Source of the DNA: Lachnospiraceae bacterium
GTDB taxonomy: Bacteria > Bacillota > Clostridia > Lachnospirales > Lachnospiraceae
Direction: 5' to 3'
NCBI GenBank assembly: GCA_017612555.1
Contig: JAGAFR010000085.1
Span: forward strand, 1 to 64,000
DNA: 64,000 bases
Positions within the stretch are counted from its first letter, which is position 1. Each line of letters opens with the position of its first letter. The position numbers and the translations under genes were made by a program. The notes under the pieces were generated by a model. That model saw only the letters and a program-made list of their open reading frames with translations, was not told where the DNA came from and ran no database searches. Positions 33,775-43,832 of the stretch are shown here, one piece after another.

Positions 33775-35979
33775 TCAGTCTTCCGCCGTGAACGTGACTG
33801 CCGTGGGATTGGTAGTCTCCCATGTACCCTCAGCCGACAGATATGTTATCGTTATGGCTCCAGAGGGGATATCGTTTATTCCCTTTTTGGAAACAGTATA
33901 CGGGAATGATGTCGTAGAGAATCTTCCCAGTTCCTCGCCCGCAGGAGACATGAGTACGATGACCGCTTCAGACCCTTCCATGAAGTTGGCAGGGGAACCT
34001 ACTTCCACGGAACATGAATACGATACGGTCTTCTTGCCGAGACTGATCTTGAGATCCACAGCCGTTCCCTTATCTACCATTCCGCCTGCAGCGGGTGACT
34101 GTGATATGACCTTACCCTTTTCAACCGAATCCGAATCCTCTTCGGCAACGGTTCCTATCGACAGGCCTTCCTCTTCTATCACTACTTTTGCCTCTTCTTC
34201 GGTCTTGCCCGTAAGATCCGGCATCGTTATCTGTTCAACGTTCATCCCCGAACTGATCACTACCGTGATCGGACTTCCCTTTGCGGCTGTCGTTGCTCCA
34301 AGAGGATTCTGTGAGATGACTTTTCCTTTTTCCACACTGTCACTTTCCTGAAGCTGCTTCTGCATGGAAAATCCTTCATTCTCCAGCATCACCTTGGCCT
34401 CCGCCTCAGACAGCCCGACAACATCCGGTACATTTACTCCCACAACCTTACCGCTTGATACGACAAGATTGAGAACGGTTCCGGCATCCACTTCGGTATT
34501 TCCTTCGATATCCTGCGACACTATGTAGTCCCTGTCATACTCCGTGGACTCCTTGTAAGTGGCCTTGGCTGTAAGTCCGGCTTTGGTAAGTGCTTCTCCG
34601 GCCTCGGCAACAGTCATTCCGACAACGTTTGGAACGATCGCCTTATCCGATGAAGTCTCTATCGTCAACTCTTCCTTATCGGAAGATGAATCTCCGGAAA
34701 ATGCACCGAACACTTTTCCTATCACGACCACCGCAATGATCGTTATGATGATCGCAGCAACGACAAGCAGAATCGTGACCGCCTTTTCCATCTTGGGGTC
34801 GACGTCATCATCAAGTTCATCCTCGTAGTATTCTTTTCTTCCGCCGCTCTTCGGCTTACCGCTGCCGGACTTGGGCGGCTTATTCCCGGAAGTTCTTCTC
34901 ACTTCTTCCCGTCTCTTCCTTGCCGGCTTTCTGTCCCTTACTCCGAATACATCTTCATAATCATCCTCATATTCAGCCTCGGGCTCTTCCTCATATACGG
35001 GCTTTCTCGGCTGAGGACGCGGCTCTTCCGCCACGACAGGTACAGGTATCTCTGCGCCTGCATATGCGGTCTGGTTTCTGATCTGGATCTTCTCCTGATC
35101 GGATATATTCTTAGTCCCGCCTTCGCTTGCAGGTTCGGAGAATACAACGAACTCATCATCTGGATTCGTAAGTGAGTGCTTGAGATCCCGTATGAGCTGA
35201 CCGACATTGGCATATCTTCTGTCGGGGTTCTTTTGACAGCACTTGGAAATGATCTGTTCCACGCTTATCGGAACGTCCGGAACGTATATCCTCGGTGAAG
35301 GCATCTCTTCCTGTATGTGCTTGATGGCAACAGCAACCGTCGTCTCTCCGTCAAAAGGAACGTGCCCCGTTACCATTTCAAACAGCGTGATACCTATGGA
35401 ATAGATATCGCTCTTGGCATCGGAATAGCCGCCCCTTGCCTGCTCCGGTGACGTATAATGTACGGATCCCATCGCATGCGAAGTGACGGTATTGCTCGTA
35501 GCAGCCTTGGCAATACCGAAATCCGCAACCTTTACCTTTCCTTCCTTGGAAATGATTATATTCTGAGGTTTGATATCTCTGTGGATTATTCCGTTATTGT
35601 GCGCAGCCTCAATTCCCATCGAGACCTGGATGGCGATGCTGACAGCCTCCTTGGCCGTAAGCCGTATCTTCTTTTCGATATAGTGCTTGAGAGTGATACC
35701 CTCGACAAGCTCCATAACGAAATAATACATCCTTCTCTCTTCGCCGACATCATATACATTGACGATATTGGGATGCATAAGCCCCGCTGCGGCCTGTGCT
35801 TCAGCTTTAAATTTGGACACGAATCCGGAGTCGGATGAAAACTCCGGCTTGAGTACTTTTATCGCAACGAACCTGTTGAGCTTGTGACATTTGGCCTTAT
35901 ATACATCGGCCATGCCTCCGCTTCCGATCAGTTCGAGTATCTCATATCTGTCCCCTAAAAAAGTTCCTATTTCAAGCAT
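33775..35979 (-). CDS. prkC: PASTA-domain serine/threonine protein kinase
   Basis: Membrane kinase that senses peptidoglycan fragments or lipid II and controls growth and dormancy. The 734-residue protein has the glycine loop GSGGMADVYKAK, Lys41, catalytic HRDIKPQN (Asp135), ADFGIAK (Asp153), a long Lys/Arg/Glu-rich juxtamembrane region (280-398), one membrane segment (about 400-425), three PASTA repeats (about 448-640) and a C-terminal extracytoplasmic domain of about 75 residues without a recognised family. It follows its phosphatase gene with no gap; AGGAG precedes the ATG. Confidence 0.97.
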   Translation of the reverse strand: MLEIGTFLGDRYEILELIGSGGMADVYKAKCHKLNRFVAIKVLKPEFSSDSGFVSKFKAEAQAAAGLMHPNIVNVYDVGEERRMYYFVMELVEGITLKHYIEKKIRLTAKEAVSIAIQVSMGIEAAHNNGIIHRDIKPQNIIISKEGKVKVADFGIAKAATSNTVTSHAMGSVHYTSPEQARGGYSDAKSDIYSIGITLFEMVTGHVPFDGETTVAVAIKHIQEEMPSPRIYVPDVPISVEQIISKCCQKNPDRRYANVGQLIRDLKHSLTNPDDEFVVFSEPASEGGTKNISDQEKIQIRNQTAYAGAEIPVPVVAEEPRPQPRKPVYEEEPEAEYEDDYEDVFGVRDRKPARKRREEVRRTSGNKPPKSGSGKPKSGGRKEYYEDELDDDVDPKMEKAVTILLVVAAIIITIIAVVVIGKVFGAFSGDSSSDKEELTIETSSDKAIVPNVVGMTVAEAGEALTKAGLTAKATYKESTEYDRDYIVSQDIEGNTEVDAGTVLNLVVSSGKVVGVNVPDVVGLSEAEAKVMLENEGFSMQKQLQESDSVEKGKVISQNPLGATTAAKGSPITVVISSGMNVEQITMPDLTGKTEEEAKVVIEEEGLSIGTVAEEDSDSVEKGKVISQSPAAGGMVDKGTAVDLKISLGKKTVSYSCSVEVGSPANFMEGSEAVIVLMSPAGEELGRFSTTSFPYTVSKKGINDIPSGAITITYLSAEGTWETTNPTAVTFTAED

Positions 35980-36714
35980 TTATCTCTCCTCCGACGACTC
36001 AATGATAACAACCCCTATATTATCCTTCCCGCCGTTATGATTTGCCATTTTGATCAGATTCTCGGCCATATCCGGAACGTCTATACTGGTCTTTATTATC
36101 CTCAGTATCTCATCATCGTCCACCATATTGGTAAGACCGTCGGTACACATCAGTATCACATCATTCGGATTGAGCTCTACCTCGAAGAAATCGATCTCTA
36201 CCGAAGGCGCCGCACCGATCGCTCTTGTGATGATATTCTTGTCGGGATGAGACTTGGCCTGTGTCTCATCAAGAGAACCTTTCCTGACAAGCTCCGCCAC
36301 AAGCGAATGGTCCTTGGTGACCTGTGTTATCTCTTTGTCTATTAGATACAGCCGGCTGTCCCCAACGTTTGCAACATACAATACATCATCGCATATCGTT
36401 GCGACCACGCAGGTTGTGCCCATTCCGGCAAAATCAGCCTCTGTAGAAGCCTTCTCATATATCTCTGTATTGGCGACCGTAATAGCCTCGCGAAGTATCT
36501 TGATCTGTGACTTATCCTCACACACCTCTACCTCACGCTCGATAGCCTTGACCGTATATGCCGATGCATAATCACCGGCCTTATGACCGCCCATACCGTC
36601 ACATACTATGAACAGGTTGTTAAGATTGCCGAGGGGATGCTCGCATGTATATACGGTATCCTGATTCAGCTTTCTCTTTCGGCCGATATCGGTCATTGAA
36701 TAAGTATTGAGCAT
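35980..36714 (-). CDS. stp: PP2C-type protein phosphatase (Stp/PrpC)
   Basis: Metal-dependent serine/threonine phosphatase that reverses PrkC phosphorylation. The 244-residue protein is a single PP2C domain with KRKLNQD, VCDGMGGHKAGD, ANVGDSRLYLI, CTDGLTNMV and GGKDNIGV. It is soluble and abuts prkC. AGGAGAG lies just before the ATG, partly within the rlmN stop region. Confidence 0.97.
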   Translation of the reverse strand: MLNTYSMTDIGRKRKLNQDTVYTCEHPLGNLNNLFIVCDGMGGHKAGDYASAYTVKAIEREVEVCEDKSQIKILREAITVANTEIYEKASTEADFAGMGTTCVVATICDDVLYVANVGDSRLYLIDKEITQVTKDHSLVAELVRKGSLDETQAKSHPDKNIITRAIGAAPSVEIDFFEVELNPNDVILMCTDGLTNMVDDDEILRIIKTSIDVPDMAENLIKMANHNGGKDNIGVVIIESSEER

Positions 36715-36723
36715 TACTCTCTC

Positions 36724-37761
36724 CTACTGCGATTTGATATATTTGCGGCGCAACTGACCGCAGGAAGCCTGAATATCGCGTCCCATTTCCCTTCTTATAG
36801 TAACATTTATATCGTTTTTTTCAAGTTTATTTTTGAGCAATACCGCGTCATTTCGGCTTGTTGCGCGGTACTGCCTCTCCTCTATCGGGTTGATCGGTAT
36901 CAGGTTCACATGTGCCCCGAGGCTCTTTGCGATACCGGCAAGAAGCCTTATGTCTTCTTCCCCATCGTTTACACCGGAGATCAGGCTGTATTCAAGGGTT
37001 ATCCGTCTGCCGGTGGTATCAAAATAATACCTGCACGCGCTGATGATTTCGGACAGAGCGTATTTATTTGCAACAGGCATTATCGTCTTTCTTTTTTCAT
37101 CGGTAGTTGCATGAAGCGACAGGGCAAGAGTTATCTGGTAGCGTCGGTCTGCCAGATCCCTGATCTTCGGGACCAGACCGCATGTGCTCGCGGTTATGTT
37201 TCTGGCTCCGATACAGGCTCCTCTCTTATCTGTGATCAGTTCGATAAAATCCGTAAAATTGTCGAAATTGTCAAGCGGTTCTCCGCTTCCCATCACTACA
37301 ACATGCCCGACCCTCTCTCCTATATCTGCCTCAACCGAGTAGATCTGTGCCGCCATTTCTCCCGCTGTCAGGTCTCTTACAAGTCCGTCCACCGTGGATG
37401 CGCAGAACCTGCATCCCATCCTGCAGCCCACCTGCGAGCTTATACACACACTGTTGCCGTATTCGTACCGAAGCAGTACGGTCTCTATGACGTTGCCGTC
37501 ATGCAGCCTGTGAATGTACTTGCGGGTCCCGTCGGATGACTTGAGAGTGCTGACGGCCTTTACTTCGTATATCTCATACTCTGATGCAAGCTTATCCCGA
37601 AGTTCTTTGGAAAGGTTCGTCATCTGATCAAAATCATCCACCTTCTTTACGTGGAGCCAGTCAAATACCTGGTCTGCACGAAAAGACTTCTGTGAAAGGG
37701 CTGCAATACGCTCCCTGAGCTTATCATATGTAAATGATCTGATATCTTCTCTTTCGCTCAT
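36724..37761 (-). CDS. rlmN: Dual-specificity 23S rRNA/tRNA adenine-C2 methyltransferase RlmN
   Basis: Radical-SAM enzyme that methylates A2503 of 23S rRNA and A37 of some tRNAs. The 345-residue protein has an N-terminal accessory domain, the cluster motif CRMGCRFC, MGSGEPLDN, SLHATTDE, and the C-terminal mechanistic Cys in QASCGQL. It overlaps the rsmB stop by ATGA. The closely related Cfr resistance enzymes are less likely given the housekeeping context. Confidence 0.96.
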   Translation of the reverse strand: MSEREDIRSFTYDKLRERIAALSQKSFRADQVFDWLHVKKVDDFDQMTNLSKELRDKLASEYEIYEVKAVSTLKSSDGTRKYIHRLHDGNVIETVLLRYEYGNSVCISSQVGCRMGCRFCASTVDGLVRDLTAGEMAAQIYSVEADIGERVGHVVVMGSGEPLDNFDNFTDFIELITDKRGACIGARNITASTCGLVPKIRDLADRRYQITLALSLHATTDEKRKTIMPVANKYALSEIISACRYYFDTTGRRITLEYSLISGVNDGEEDIRLLAGIAKSLGAHVNLIPINPIEERQYRATSRNDAVLLKNKLEKNDINVTIRREMGRDIQASCGQLRRKYIKSQ

Positions 37762-39074
37762 TTTGTAAATCTGCCAATAAAGAATCCGTCCGACAGTCCG
37801 CTTTCTCCGTACAACTGGAGATAACCTTTCTTTGCCGTCTCATCCTTCAAACCGTCAGGGACAAGATCGTAAAAATCAACCGGTTTCAACTTAAGTTCAT
37901 TTACAATATACTCGAAATTATCGAGATTCTCCTGCTTTGATACCGTACAAGTCGAGAACAGCAAAGTACCGCCGCATTTAACATATCTTACTGCGTTGCA
38001 TAATATGGCACGTTGCAGTTTTACAAGTTCATTTATCGACTCGGCAGTGACCGAGAATTTGATATCATTCTTCCTCCCCATCACGCCGAGGCCGGAACAC
38101 GGAACATCCGCGATCACAACGTCGGCTTTTCCGGACAATTCTTCGTTGTACACCGTTGCATCGCCCACGCAGACGCTTATATTGGAAAATCCGCACCTTT
38201 GTACGTTCTCGCGGATCCTGTCAACTTTCTGTTCCGATATGTCAAAAGAAAAAACATGACCCTGAGTGCATATATCGGCTGCGTGCATCGATTTTCCCCC
38301 CGGCGAAGCACACAGGTCGAGCACCGTATCAGTCTGTTTCATTCCGGATACATACCCTACAAGCGCTGATGCCGTATCCATCACACATATCTTCCCGCTC
38401 TTAAATGCCGGGATGTCGGCTATTGTATCGTAATCATCAAGCACTATCATGCTGCCGCAAACATCGGATACATGTCCGCTGCACCCGGTCAGCACCTCTT
38501 CCGGTGTTGTCTTTGACAGATTCACCCTTGCCGTTACATCTCTTACGCTTACAGACGCGGCAAGAACGGTTTCTGCGTTTTTCATGCCCTGTTCATTTAT
38601 GAGTTTTTCAACTATCCACTTCGGGCATGAATACATGACCGACAGGTACCCTGTCGGATCGTCCTCCTTCCGGGGCCACGGAATGTTGTTCTTATTTGCG
38701 GCGATCTTTCTGAGCACGGCATTTACAAAACCTGACAGGTTACGAAATGCACTCTTCCTGACAAGCGCTACCGTTTCGTTTACAGCTGCGAACTGCGCAA
38801 CCCCGTCCATAAAAAGAAGCTGATACGTGCCCATCCTCAGAAGGACCCTTATCTGCTTCTTCATCTTTTTCGTACTGATCTTGCTGTAGCAGTCGATCAC
38901 ATGATCCAGAGTGATCCTTCTCTCGGTAACTCCCTCGATGATCTTTTTCAGGAAACTTCTCGACTGCTTATCAAGGTATGAATATTTATCCAAAACATCC
39001 TTGGAAAGAGTGTTGCTTCCTCCGTCTTCGGCGGCAAGGAGCGCTTCGTACGCAATGGCTCTTGTATCAGTCAC
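37758..39074 (-). CDS. rsmB: 16S rRNA (cytosine-967 C5)-methyltransferase RsmB
   Basis: SAM-dependent m5C methyltransferase (Sun/Fmu). The 438-residue protein has an N-terminal NusB-like helical domain, LCASPGGKSMHAAD for SAM binding, the DVPCSGLGVMGRK motif with one catalytic Cys, and the second in FSTCTVSKQEN. It overlaps the metallopeptidase gene upstream by 8 bases and rlmN downstream by 4. Confidence 0.96.
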   Translation of the reverse strand: MTDTRAIAYEALLAAEDGGSNTLSKDVLDKYSYLDKQSRSFLKKIIEGVTERRITLDHVIDCYSKISTKKMKKQIRVLLRMGTYQLLFMDGVAQFAAVNETVALVRKSAFRNLSGFVNAVLRKIAANKNNIPWPRKEDDPTGYLSVMYSCPKWIVEKLINEQGMKNAETVLAASVSVRDVTARVNLSKTTPEEVLTGCSGHVSDVCGSMIVLDDYDTIADIPAFKSGKICVMDTASALVGYVSGMKQTDTVLDLCASPGGKSMHAADICTQGHVFSFDISEQKVDRIRENVQRCGFSNISVCVGDATVYNEELSGKADVVIADVPCSGLGVMGRKNDIKFSVTAESINELVKLQRAILCNAVRYVKCGGTLLFSTCTVSKQENLDNFEYIVNELKLKPVDFYDLVPDGLKDETAKKGYLQLYGESGLSDGFFIGRFTK

Positions 39075-39780
39075 GCCTGCTCCTGCCTCCCTGCGCGATG
39101 AGGATCAGTCTGATGAGCGACAATATCGATGCCGCAGCGGATGCAACATATGTCATCGCCGCACTCTTTAATACCTTCCCCGCGCCGGTCATTTCCGTAT
39201 CGTTTAGTATCCCCATTTCCGATATTGTCTCGAGAGCTCTTTTTGATGCATCGAACTCCACGGGAAGAGTTGCTATCTGAAAGAGCACTCCGAACGCAAA
39301 CAGCACTACCCCGACAAATACCAGAGGTCTGAAGAAACTGATTACAAGCCCGAGTATCACTATCCACAGTCCGTACTTCGAACCGAAATTCGCAACCGGC
39401 AGTATGCTGCTTCGTACCTTGAGCGGGAAATAATCCTCATTATGCTGCATGGCATGTCCGCATTCATGTGCGGCAACGCTTACGGCAGCTATGCTGTTGC
39501 TGCCGTATACGCTCTCCGACAGACTGACTGTCTTGGTAGAGGGATCAAAATGGTCTGTAAGGCTTCCCGATACAGCCTCAACCTTTGCGTCATATATTCC
39601 CGCTTTGCGAAGTATGGCTTCTGCCACCTGTGCTCCGGTAAGGCCTGATGATGACATGACCTTGGAATACTTCGCAAAAGTAGACTTAACCACACCCGAT
39701 GTTATAAGACACAGAAGTGCTCCTATGGCCACCAGTATTATGCTTGCATCATTGTAAAAATATCCGAAACCTCTCATCAT
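39067..39780 (-). CDS. Membrane zinc metallopeptidase (YugP family)
   Basis: A 237-residue integral membrane protease of the neutral zinc metallopeptidase YugP family. It has an N-terminal membrane segment, the zinc motif HECGHAMQH (about 110), a preceding SLSESVYGSNS substrate-side segment typical of this family, and three C-terminal hydrophobic segments. Its natural substrate is unknown. It is translationally coupled to fmt upstream (ATGA overlap) and rsmB downstream. Confidence 0.93.
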   Translation of the reverse strand: MMRGFGYFYNDASIILVAIGALLCLITSGVVKSTFAKYSKVMSSSGLTGAQVAEAILRKAGIYDAKVEAVSGSLTDHFDPSTKTVSLSESVYGSNSIAAVSVAAHECGHAMQHNEDYFPLKVRSSILPVANFGSKYGLWIVILGLVISFFRPLVFVGVVLFAFGVLFQIATLPVEFDASKRALETISEMGILNDTEMTGAGKVLKSAAMTYVASAAASILSLIRLILIAQGGRSRRD

Positions 39781-40733
39781 CTTTCACCTGCTTTCCGTTC
39801 TGTCATTCCAAGTTTCGTTCCGGTCTTTACCGGATTACCGAGAAGAAAATCATGCACCGGCATCTGTTTTTTCCCTTCAAGCTGCACAGCCGTCACCGAA
39901 AGAGCTCCTTCGGCAAACGCTATCACAATGGCATCATCCGAAACCGTGATCACTTCTCCCGGCTCCCCCGAAAGATCTCCGTCATATACACAGCACTTTT
40001 TGATCTTAAGTACCTTACCGTTCAGGTACGTATACACCCCGGGCCACGGGTCGAATGCCCGTACAAGCCTTTGCGTCCTGACTGCGGATGTATCGAAATC
40101 AATGCAGCCCATCTCTTTTTTTATCATCTTCGCATATGTAGCTTTAGATTCATCCTGCGGCACGCGGCGCACCTCGCCTCTTTCCATAAGATCGAGTGTA
40201 TCGACCGCAAGGACGGCTCCTTCGTTCATAAGCTTGTCAAAAAGCGTAGCGCCTGTTTCATCCGACGAGATATCTACAACGGAAGATGCGATTATATCCC
40301 CCGTATCTACCCCTTCATTCATCTGCTGGATCGTTACTCCGGTCTGTTCCTTTCCGTCCGCTATTGCCCACTGGATCGGTGCCGCACCCCTGTACTCGGG
40401 AAGGAGGGATGCATGTACGTTGATGCATCCGTACCCGGGTATATCAAGTATCTCTTTTGACAATATCTGTCCGAACGCCGCTACCACATATATATCCGCA
40501 TCGATTGCGCGGAGCTTTTCGATCTCTTCCGGACTCTTTATCCTTTCCGGCTGTAAAACCGGTATGCCGCGCTTTGCCGCAAATTCCTTGACCGGACTTG
40601 CAATAAGAGTCTGCGAACGTCCCCTGGGTCTGTCGGGCTGTGTCACCACCGCGACCACCTCATGGCGGCTTTCATATATGGCCGACAGAACTCCTTCGGC
40701 AAAATCAGGAGTACCCATGAACAGTATCTTCAT
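39777..40733 (-). CDS. fmt: Methionyl-tRNA formyltransferase
   Basis: Formylates initiator Met-tRNA using 10-formyltetrahydrofolate. The 318-residue protein opens with KILFMGTPDFAE, has the catalytic region NVHASLLPEYRGAAPIQWAI with Asn, His and later Asp in EGVDTGD, and a C-terminal OB-like domain. It overlaps def by ATGA, the common def-fmt arrangement. Confidence 0.98.
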   Translation of the reverse strand: MKILFMGTPDFAEGVLSAIYESRHEVVAVVTQPDRPRGRSQTLIASPVKEFAAKRGIPVLQPERIKSPEEIEKLRAIDADIYVVAAFGQILSKEILDIPGYGCINVHASLLPEYRGAAPIQWAIADGKEQTGVTIQQMNEGVDTGDIIASSVVDISSDETGATLFDKLMNEGAVLAVDTLDLMERGEVRRVPQDESKATYAKMIKKEMGCIDFDTSAVRTQRLVRAFDPWPGVYTYLNGKVLKIKKCCVYDGDLSGEPGEVITVSDDAIVIAFAEGALSVTAVQLEGKKQMPVHDFLLGNPVKTGTKLGMTERKAGER

Positions 40734-41248
40734 TGCTCCTGCTCCTTGCTTTCCTGTTCTTTCAGTATTTCGGCAAGCTCCTCATTGGTAAGAAGAGGAC
40801 CTTCCGCCTTTTCAACATACATATGCCCGTCGAGATGTTCTATCTCATGAAGCAGCGCCCTTGCCAGAAGCCCCTCTCCCTCGACGGTATACTCCTTCAT
40901 GTTTATGTTATATGCCCTGACCTTTACGTGGTCCGGTCTCGTGACAAGACCGACCTTACCCGGGACGCTTAAGCACCCTTCATAATCCGTCTGCTCCCCG
41001 GATGTTTCAATCACTTCGGGATTGATAAGTATGAGGGGTCCCTCCTGATAATCCTCACCCGCATCGATCACGGCGATCCTTTTGAGTATGCCGACCTGCG
41101 GAGCCGCAAGTCCAACTCCCTCCGCATCATACATCGTCTCCAGAAGATCATCGATAAGCTCCAGCGTTCTGTCGTTCATCACGCTGACAGTTTTGCAAGT
41201 CTTCTTCAGGCAGGGATCTCCTATCTCTCTTATCTGTCTGAGTGCCAT
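40730..41248 (-). CDS. def: Peptide deformylase
   Basis: Metalloenzyme that removes the N-formyl group from new proteins. The 172-residue protein carries the three family motifs GVGLAAPQVG, EGCLSVPG (metal Cys) and HEIEHLDG (metal His pair and catalytic Glu). The ribosome site AGGAGG lies inside the last codons of priA, whose stop codon directly abuts this ATG. Confidence 0.98.
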   Translation of the reverse strand: MALRQIREIGDPCLKKTCKTVSVMNDRTLELIDDLLETMYDAEGVGLAAPQVGILKRIAVIDAGEDYQEGPLILINPEVIETSGEQTDYEGCLSVPGKVGLVTRPDHVKVRAYNINMKEYTVEGEGLLARALLHEIEHLDGHMYVEKAEGPLLTNEELAEILKEQESKEQEQ

Positions 41249-43474
41249 TTAATAACCTCCTATCGGATCAAGATCAAAGCTTATCCTTATATCGGATGCG
41301 GTAAATACAGCAGCTTCGGCTTTATCTTTGATCATTATCAGTTTATCCGTATCCATGCTCTTGACATATATCACATGTCTGTATATGTCTTTGATCTTCT
41401 TTATCGTCGCCGTCGTCGGACCTATAACGGCAACACCCGTCATTATACCATCCATAATGGCTGCTGCCAACGCATCTGCAGCATCGGATCCCTCTTTTTC
41501 CGTTCCGCTCTCTATCAATATGGCAAGCATATGTCCCGCGGGAGGATATGAAAGAAGGTTCCGATAACCCATCTCTTCTTCATAGAACGCACCGTAATCC
41601 TGAGTAAGTGCGGCTGCCACAGCGTAATGATCGGGTCTGTATGTCTGGATGATGACCTGACCTTTTCTTTGGTCCCTTCCGGCTCTTCCCGCAGCCTGTA
41701 CCAGCAACTGGAACGTCCTCTCGCCGGCTCTGTAGTCATTGGCATATAACGACATATCCGCAGCGAGTATACCCACCAGCGTAACATACGGAAAATCATG
41801 TCCCTTAACTATCATTTGGGTTCCAACGAGTATATCCGCTTCGCGGTTGGCAAATGTCGACAATATGCTTTCATAATCACCCTTTTTTCTTGTAGTATCG
41901 GCATCCATCCTGAGGACGACAGCCTGCGGGAACATGCTCTTTATCTGCTGCTCCACGGCCTCCGTACCTATACCGCCCATAGCACCTATCAGTCTGCTTC
42001 CGCACTTGCCGCACGTCTTTACTTCATTCTGCTCATAACCGCAGTAATGGCATATGAGCTTACCTTTGCCGTGCTGCGACAGTGACACATCGCAATGAGG
42101 GCATTTGATCACCTCGCCGCATGATCTGCATGAAACAAAGGAAGATACACCTCTCCTGTTGATGAACAGCATGACCTGTTCGCCGCGCATGATGCGGTCC
42201 GATATCGCATCCTTTAATCTGTGCGAAAAGACAGTCCTGTTTCCGGATGCAAGTTCTTCTCTCATATCGACCGCACTGACATCCGGAAGCGATGCTTCCT
42301 TGGCTCTTTTATTAAGACTGTAAAGTTTGTATTTCCCGTTTACGGCTACATTGTACGACTCTACGGACGGTGTCGCGCTTCCGAGCACAACGGATGCACC
42401 ATGTATGGAAGCAAGCTTTATCGCCACATCCCTTGCATGATACTTAGGCATCTGATCACTCTTGTAGCTTGATTCATGCTCTTCATCCATCACGATCAGT
42501 CCCAGGTTGTCAAACGGGGTAAAGAGTGCCGATCTGGGACCTATCATGATATCTATCTCATGCTTTTTTGCTCTTTCAAACTGATCGTATCTTTCTCCGT
42601 CCGACAGCCTTGAATGCAGAGTCGATACCCGGTCTCCAAACCTTCTGTAAAACCTCATTACCGTCTGATATGTAAGTGAGATCTCGGGAATGAGAACGAT
42701 CACCGATCTGCCCTCGGATATGACATGATCTATGATCTCCATGTACACCTCGGTCTTACCGCTCCCGGTTATTCCGTGAAGAAGATACGTGGTCCTGATA
42801 CCCGCTCTGTAATCGCTTATAAAATCATCAACTATCGCCTTCTGATCGGGAAGCAGTTCTACCGGTCCCGTTCTTTCCGCCGCACTTATCGTATTCCTGT
42901 ACATGCGCTTTTCGACAACATCTATGATACCCTGTTCACACAGCGCCTTTATCGTTGCCGAAGATATATTGAGCTTTCCCGTGACCAGCTTAATATCGAT
43001 CATATCATCTTCAAGAAGACTCGAGATCAGTCTGGCCCTTGCGACATTGTTTTTCCTTTCAAATATCGCAAGCTTTTCTTCTGCCTCTTTACGGGAAAGC
43101 TTCAGGATAACGTCGCGTTTTACCGCAGTCCGCACATTCTTCTTAACAGGCAATACCGTGGCAAGAGCACGGTTCATAGTCGATCCGTACCGCTCCTTCA
43201 TCCAGTTTGCCAGTATGATCAGTTTTTGCTCAACAAGGGTATCGTCCGTAATGACTGAAATGATGTCCTTTGTTTTGCCGGGATCAAACCCCGGCCTGTC
43301 GGAGATCTCAAGCACAAAACCCGCTACCTGCCTGTCCGATCTTCCGAACGGGATCATCACACGGCTTCCGACCGAAACGCTCTCCTCGATATTCTGCGGG
43401 ATCCTGTATTGAAATGTGCGATCGAGATTCTCATGAGAGATATCTACGATTATGTCTGCATATCTGTCATTCAT
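41249..43474 (-). CDS. priA: Primosomal replication helicase PriA
   Basis: DNA helicase that restarts stalled replication forks. The 741-residue protein has an N-terminal DNA-binding domain, the Walker A motif GITGSGKTEVYM, DEEHE, a zinc-binding insert with paired Cys motifs (CRSCG, CPHC, CHYCG, CGKCG), and the later helicase motifs TQMIVKGHDFP and QAAGRAGR. It begins the long run of closely packed genes that ends at 22018. Its ATG has no strong ribosome site; a terminator hairpin lies only 15 bases upstream, so its promoter is probably inside the preceding 97-residue gene. Confidence 0.97.
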   Translation of the reverse strand: MNDRYADIIVDISHENLDRTFQYRIPQNIEESVSVGSRVMIPFGRSDRQVAGFVLEISDRPGFDPGKTKDIISVITDDTLVEQKLIILANWMKERYGSTMNRALATVLPVKKNVRTAVKRDVILKLSRKEAEEKLAIFERKNNVARARLISSLLEDDMIDIKLVTGKLNISSATIKALCEQGIIDVVEKRMYRNTISAAERTGPVELLPDQKAIVDDFISDYRAGIRTTYLLHGITGSGKTEVYMEIIDHVISEGRSVIVLIPEISLTYQTVMRFYRRFGDRVSTLHSRLSDGERYDQFERAKKHEIDIMIGPRSALFTPFDNLGLIVMDEEHESSYKSDQMPKYHARDVAIKLASIHGASVVLGSATPSVESYNVAVNGKYKLYSLNKRAKEASLPDVSAVDMREELASGNRTVFSHRLKDAISDRIMRGEQVMLFINRRGVSSFVSCRSCGEVIKCPHCDVSLSQHGKGKLICHYCGYEQNEVKTCGKCGSRLIGAMGGIGTEAVEQQIKSMFPQAVVLRMDADTTRKKGDYESILSTFANREADILVGTQMIVKGHDFPYVTLVGILAADMSLYANDYRAGERTFQLLVQAAGRAGRDQRKGQVIIQTYRPDHYAVAAALTQDYGAFYEEEMGYRNLLSYPPAGHMLAILIESGTEKEGSDAADALAAAIMDGIMTGVAVIGPTTATIKKIKDIYRHVIYVKSMDTDKLIMIKDKAEAAVFTASDIRISFDLDPIGGY

Positions 43475-43485
43475 AGCGGAATATT

Positions 43486-43510
43486 AAAGCCCCTCCGCAA
43501 GCGAAGGGGC
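43486..43510 (-). terminator. Rho-independent terminator before priA
   Basis: A GC-rich stem (GCCCCTTCGC and its complement with one wobble, 43489-43510) is followed on the minus strand by TTTAATATT. It lies 7 bases after the stop of the 97-residue gene and separates that operon from priA. The T-tract is interrupted, so read-through into priA is possible. Confidence 0.68.
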
Positions 43511-43516
43511 CTGTTA

Positions 43517-43810
43517 TCAGTTGTTAAGTCTGTCAAAATGAGATTCGAGCATTGAAACCACATCGTCGATGTTTTCGGAATCCGGAACTATAACGGCTGT
43601 TCCCGATTGAACGTCCCATCTGAATATCAGTCCGAACGGATCGTTCTGGATCGTGTACTGGATATCCTCTCCGTCCATCTGGATGATCCTGCCGCCAAGC
43701 TCCCCTTCTATGCTTTTCATCAGCATGATAAAACCGTCCAGTTCATCCCGATAATCGTGTTTGATAAAGATCCAATTATCTTCGATTGACGTTATCTCAT
43801 ACCCCATCAT
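43517..43810 (-). CDS. Conserved hypothetical protein (97 aa)
   Basis: I do not recognise a family. The 97-residue acidic, soluble protein appears to form a small alpha/beta domain, with alternating strands such as WIFIKHDY, RIIQMDG and TAVIVPDSE. Two adjacent Met codons open the frame. It follows the EAL-HDOD gene by 22 bases and precedes a terminator, so it is the second gene of that two-gene operon. Confidence 0.68.
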   Translation of the reverse strand: MMGYEITSIEDNWIFIKHDYRDELDGFIMLMKSIEGELGGRIIQMDGEDIQYTIQNDPFGLIFRWDVQSGTAVIVPDSENIDDVVSMLESHFDRLNN

Positions 43811-43832
43811 AAGCCGGCTGTCCTATGCTCCG

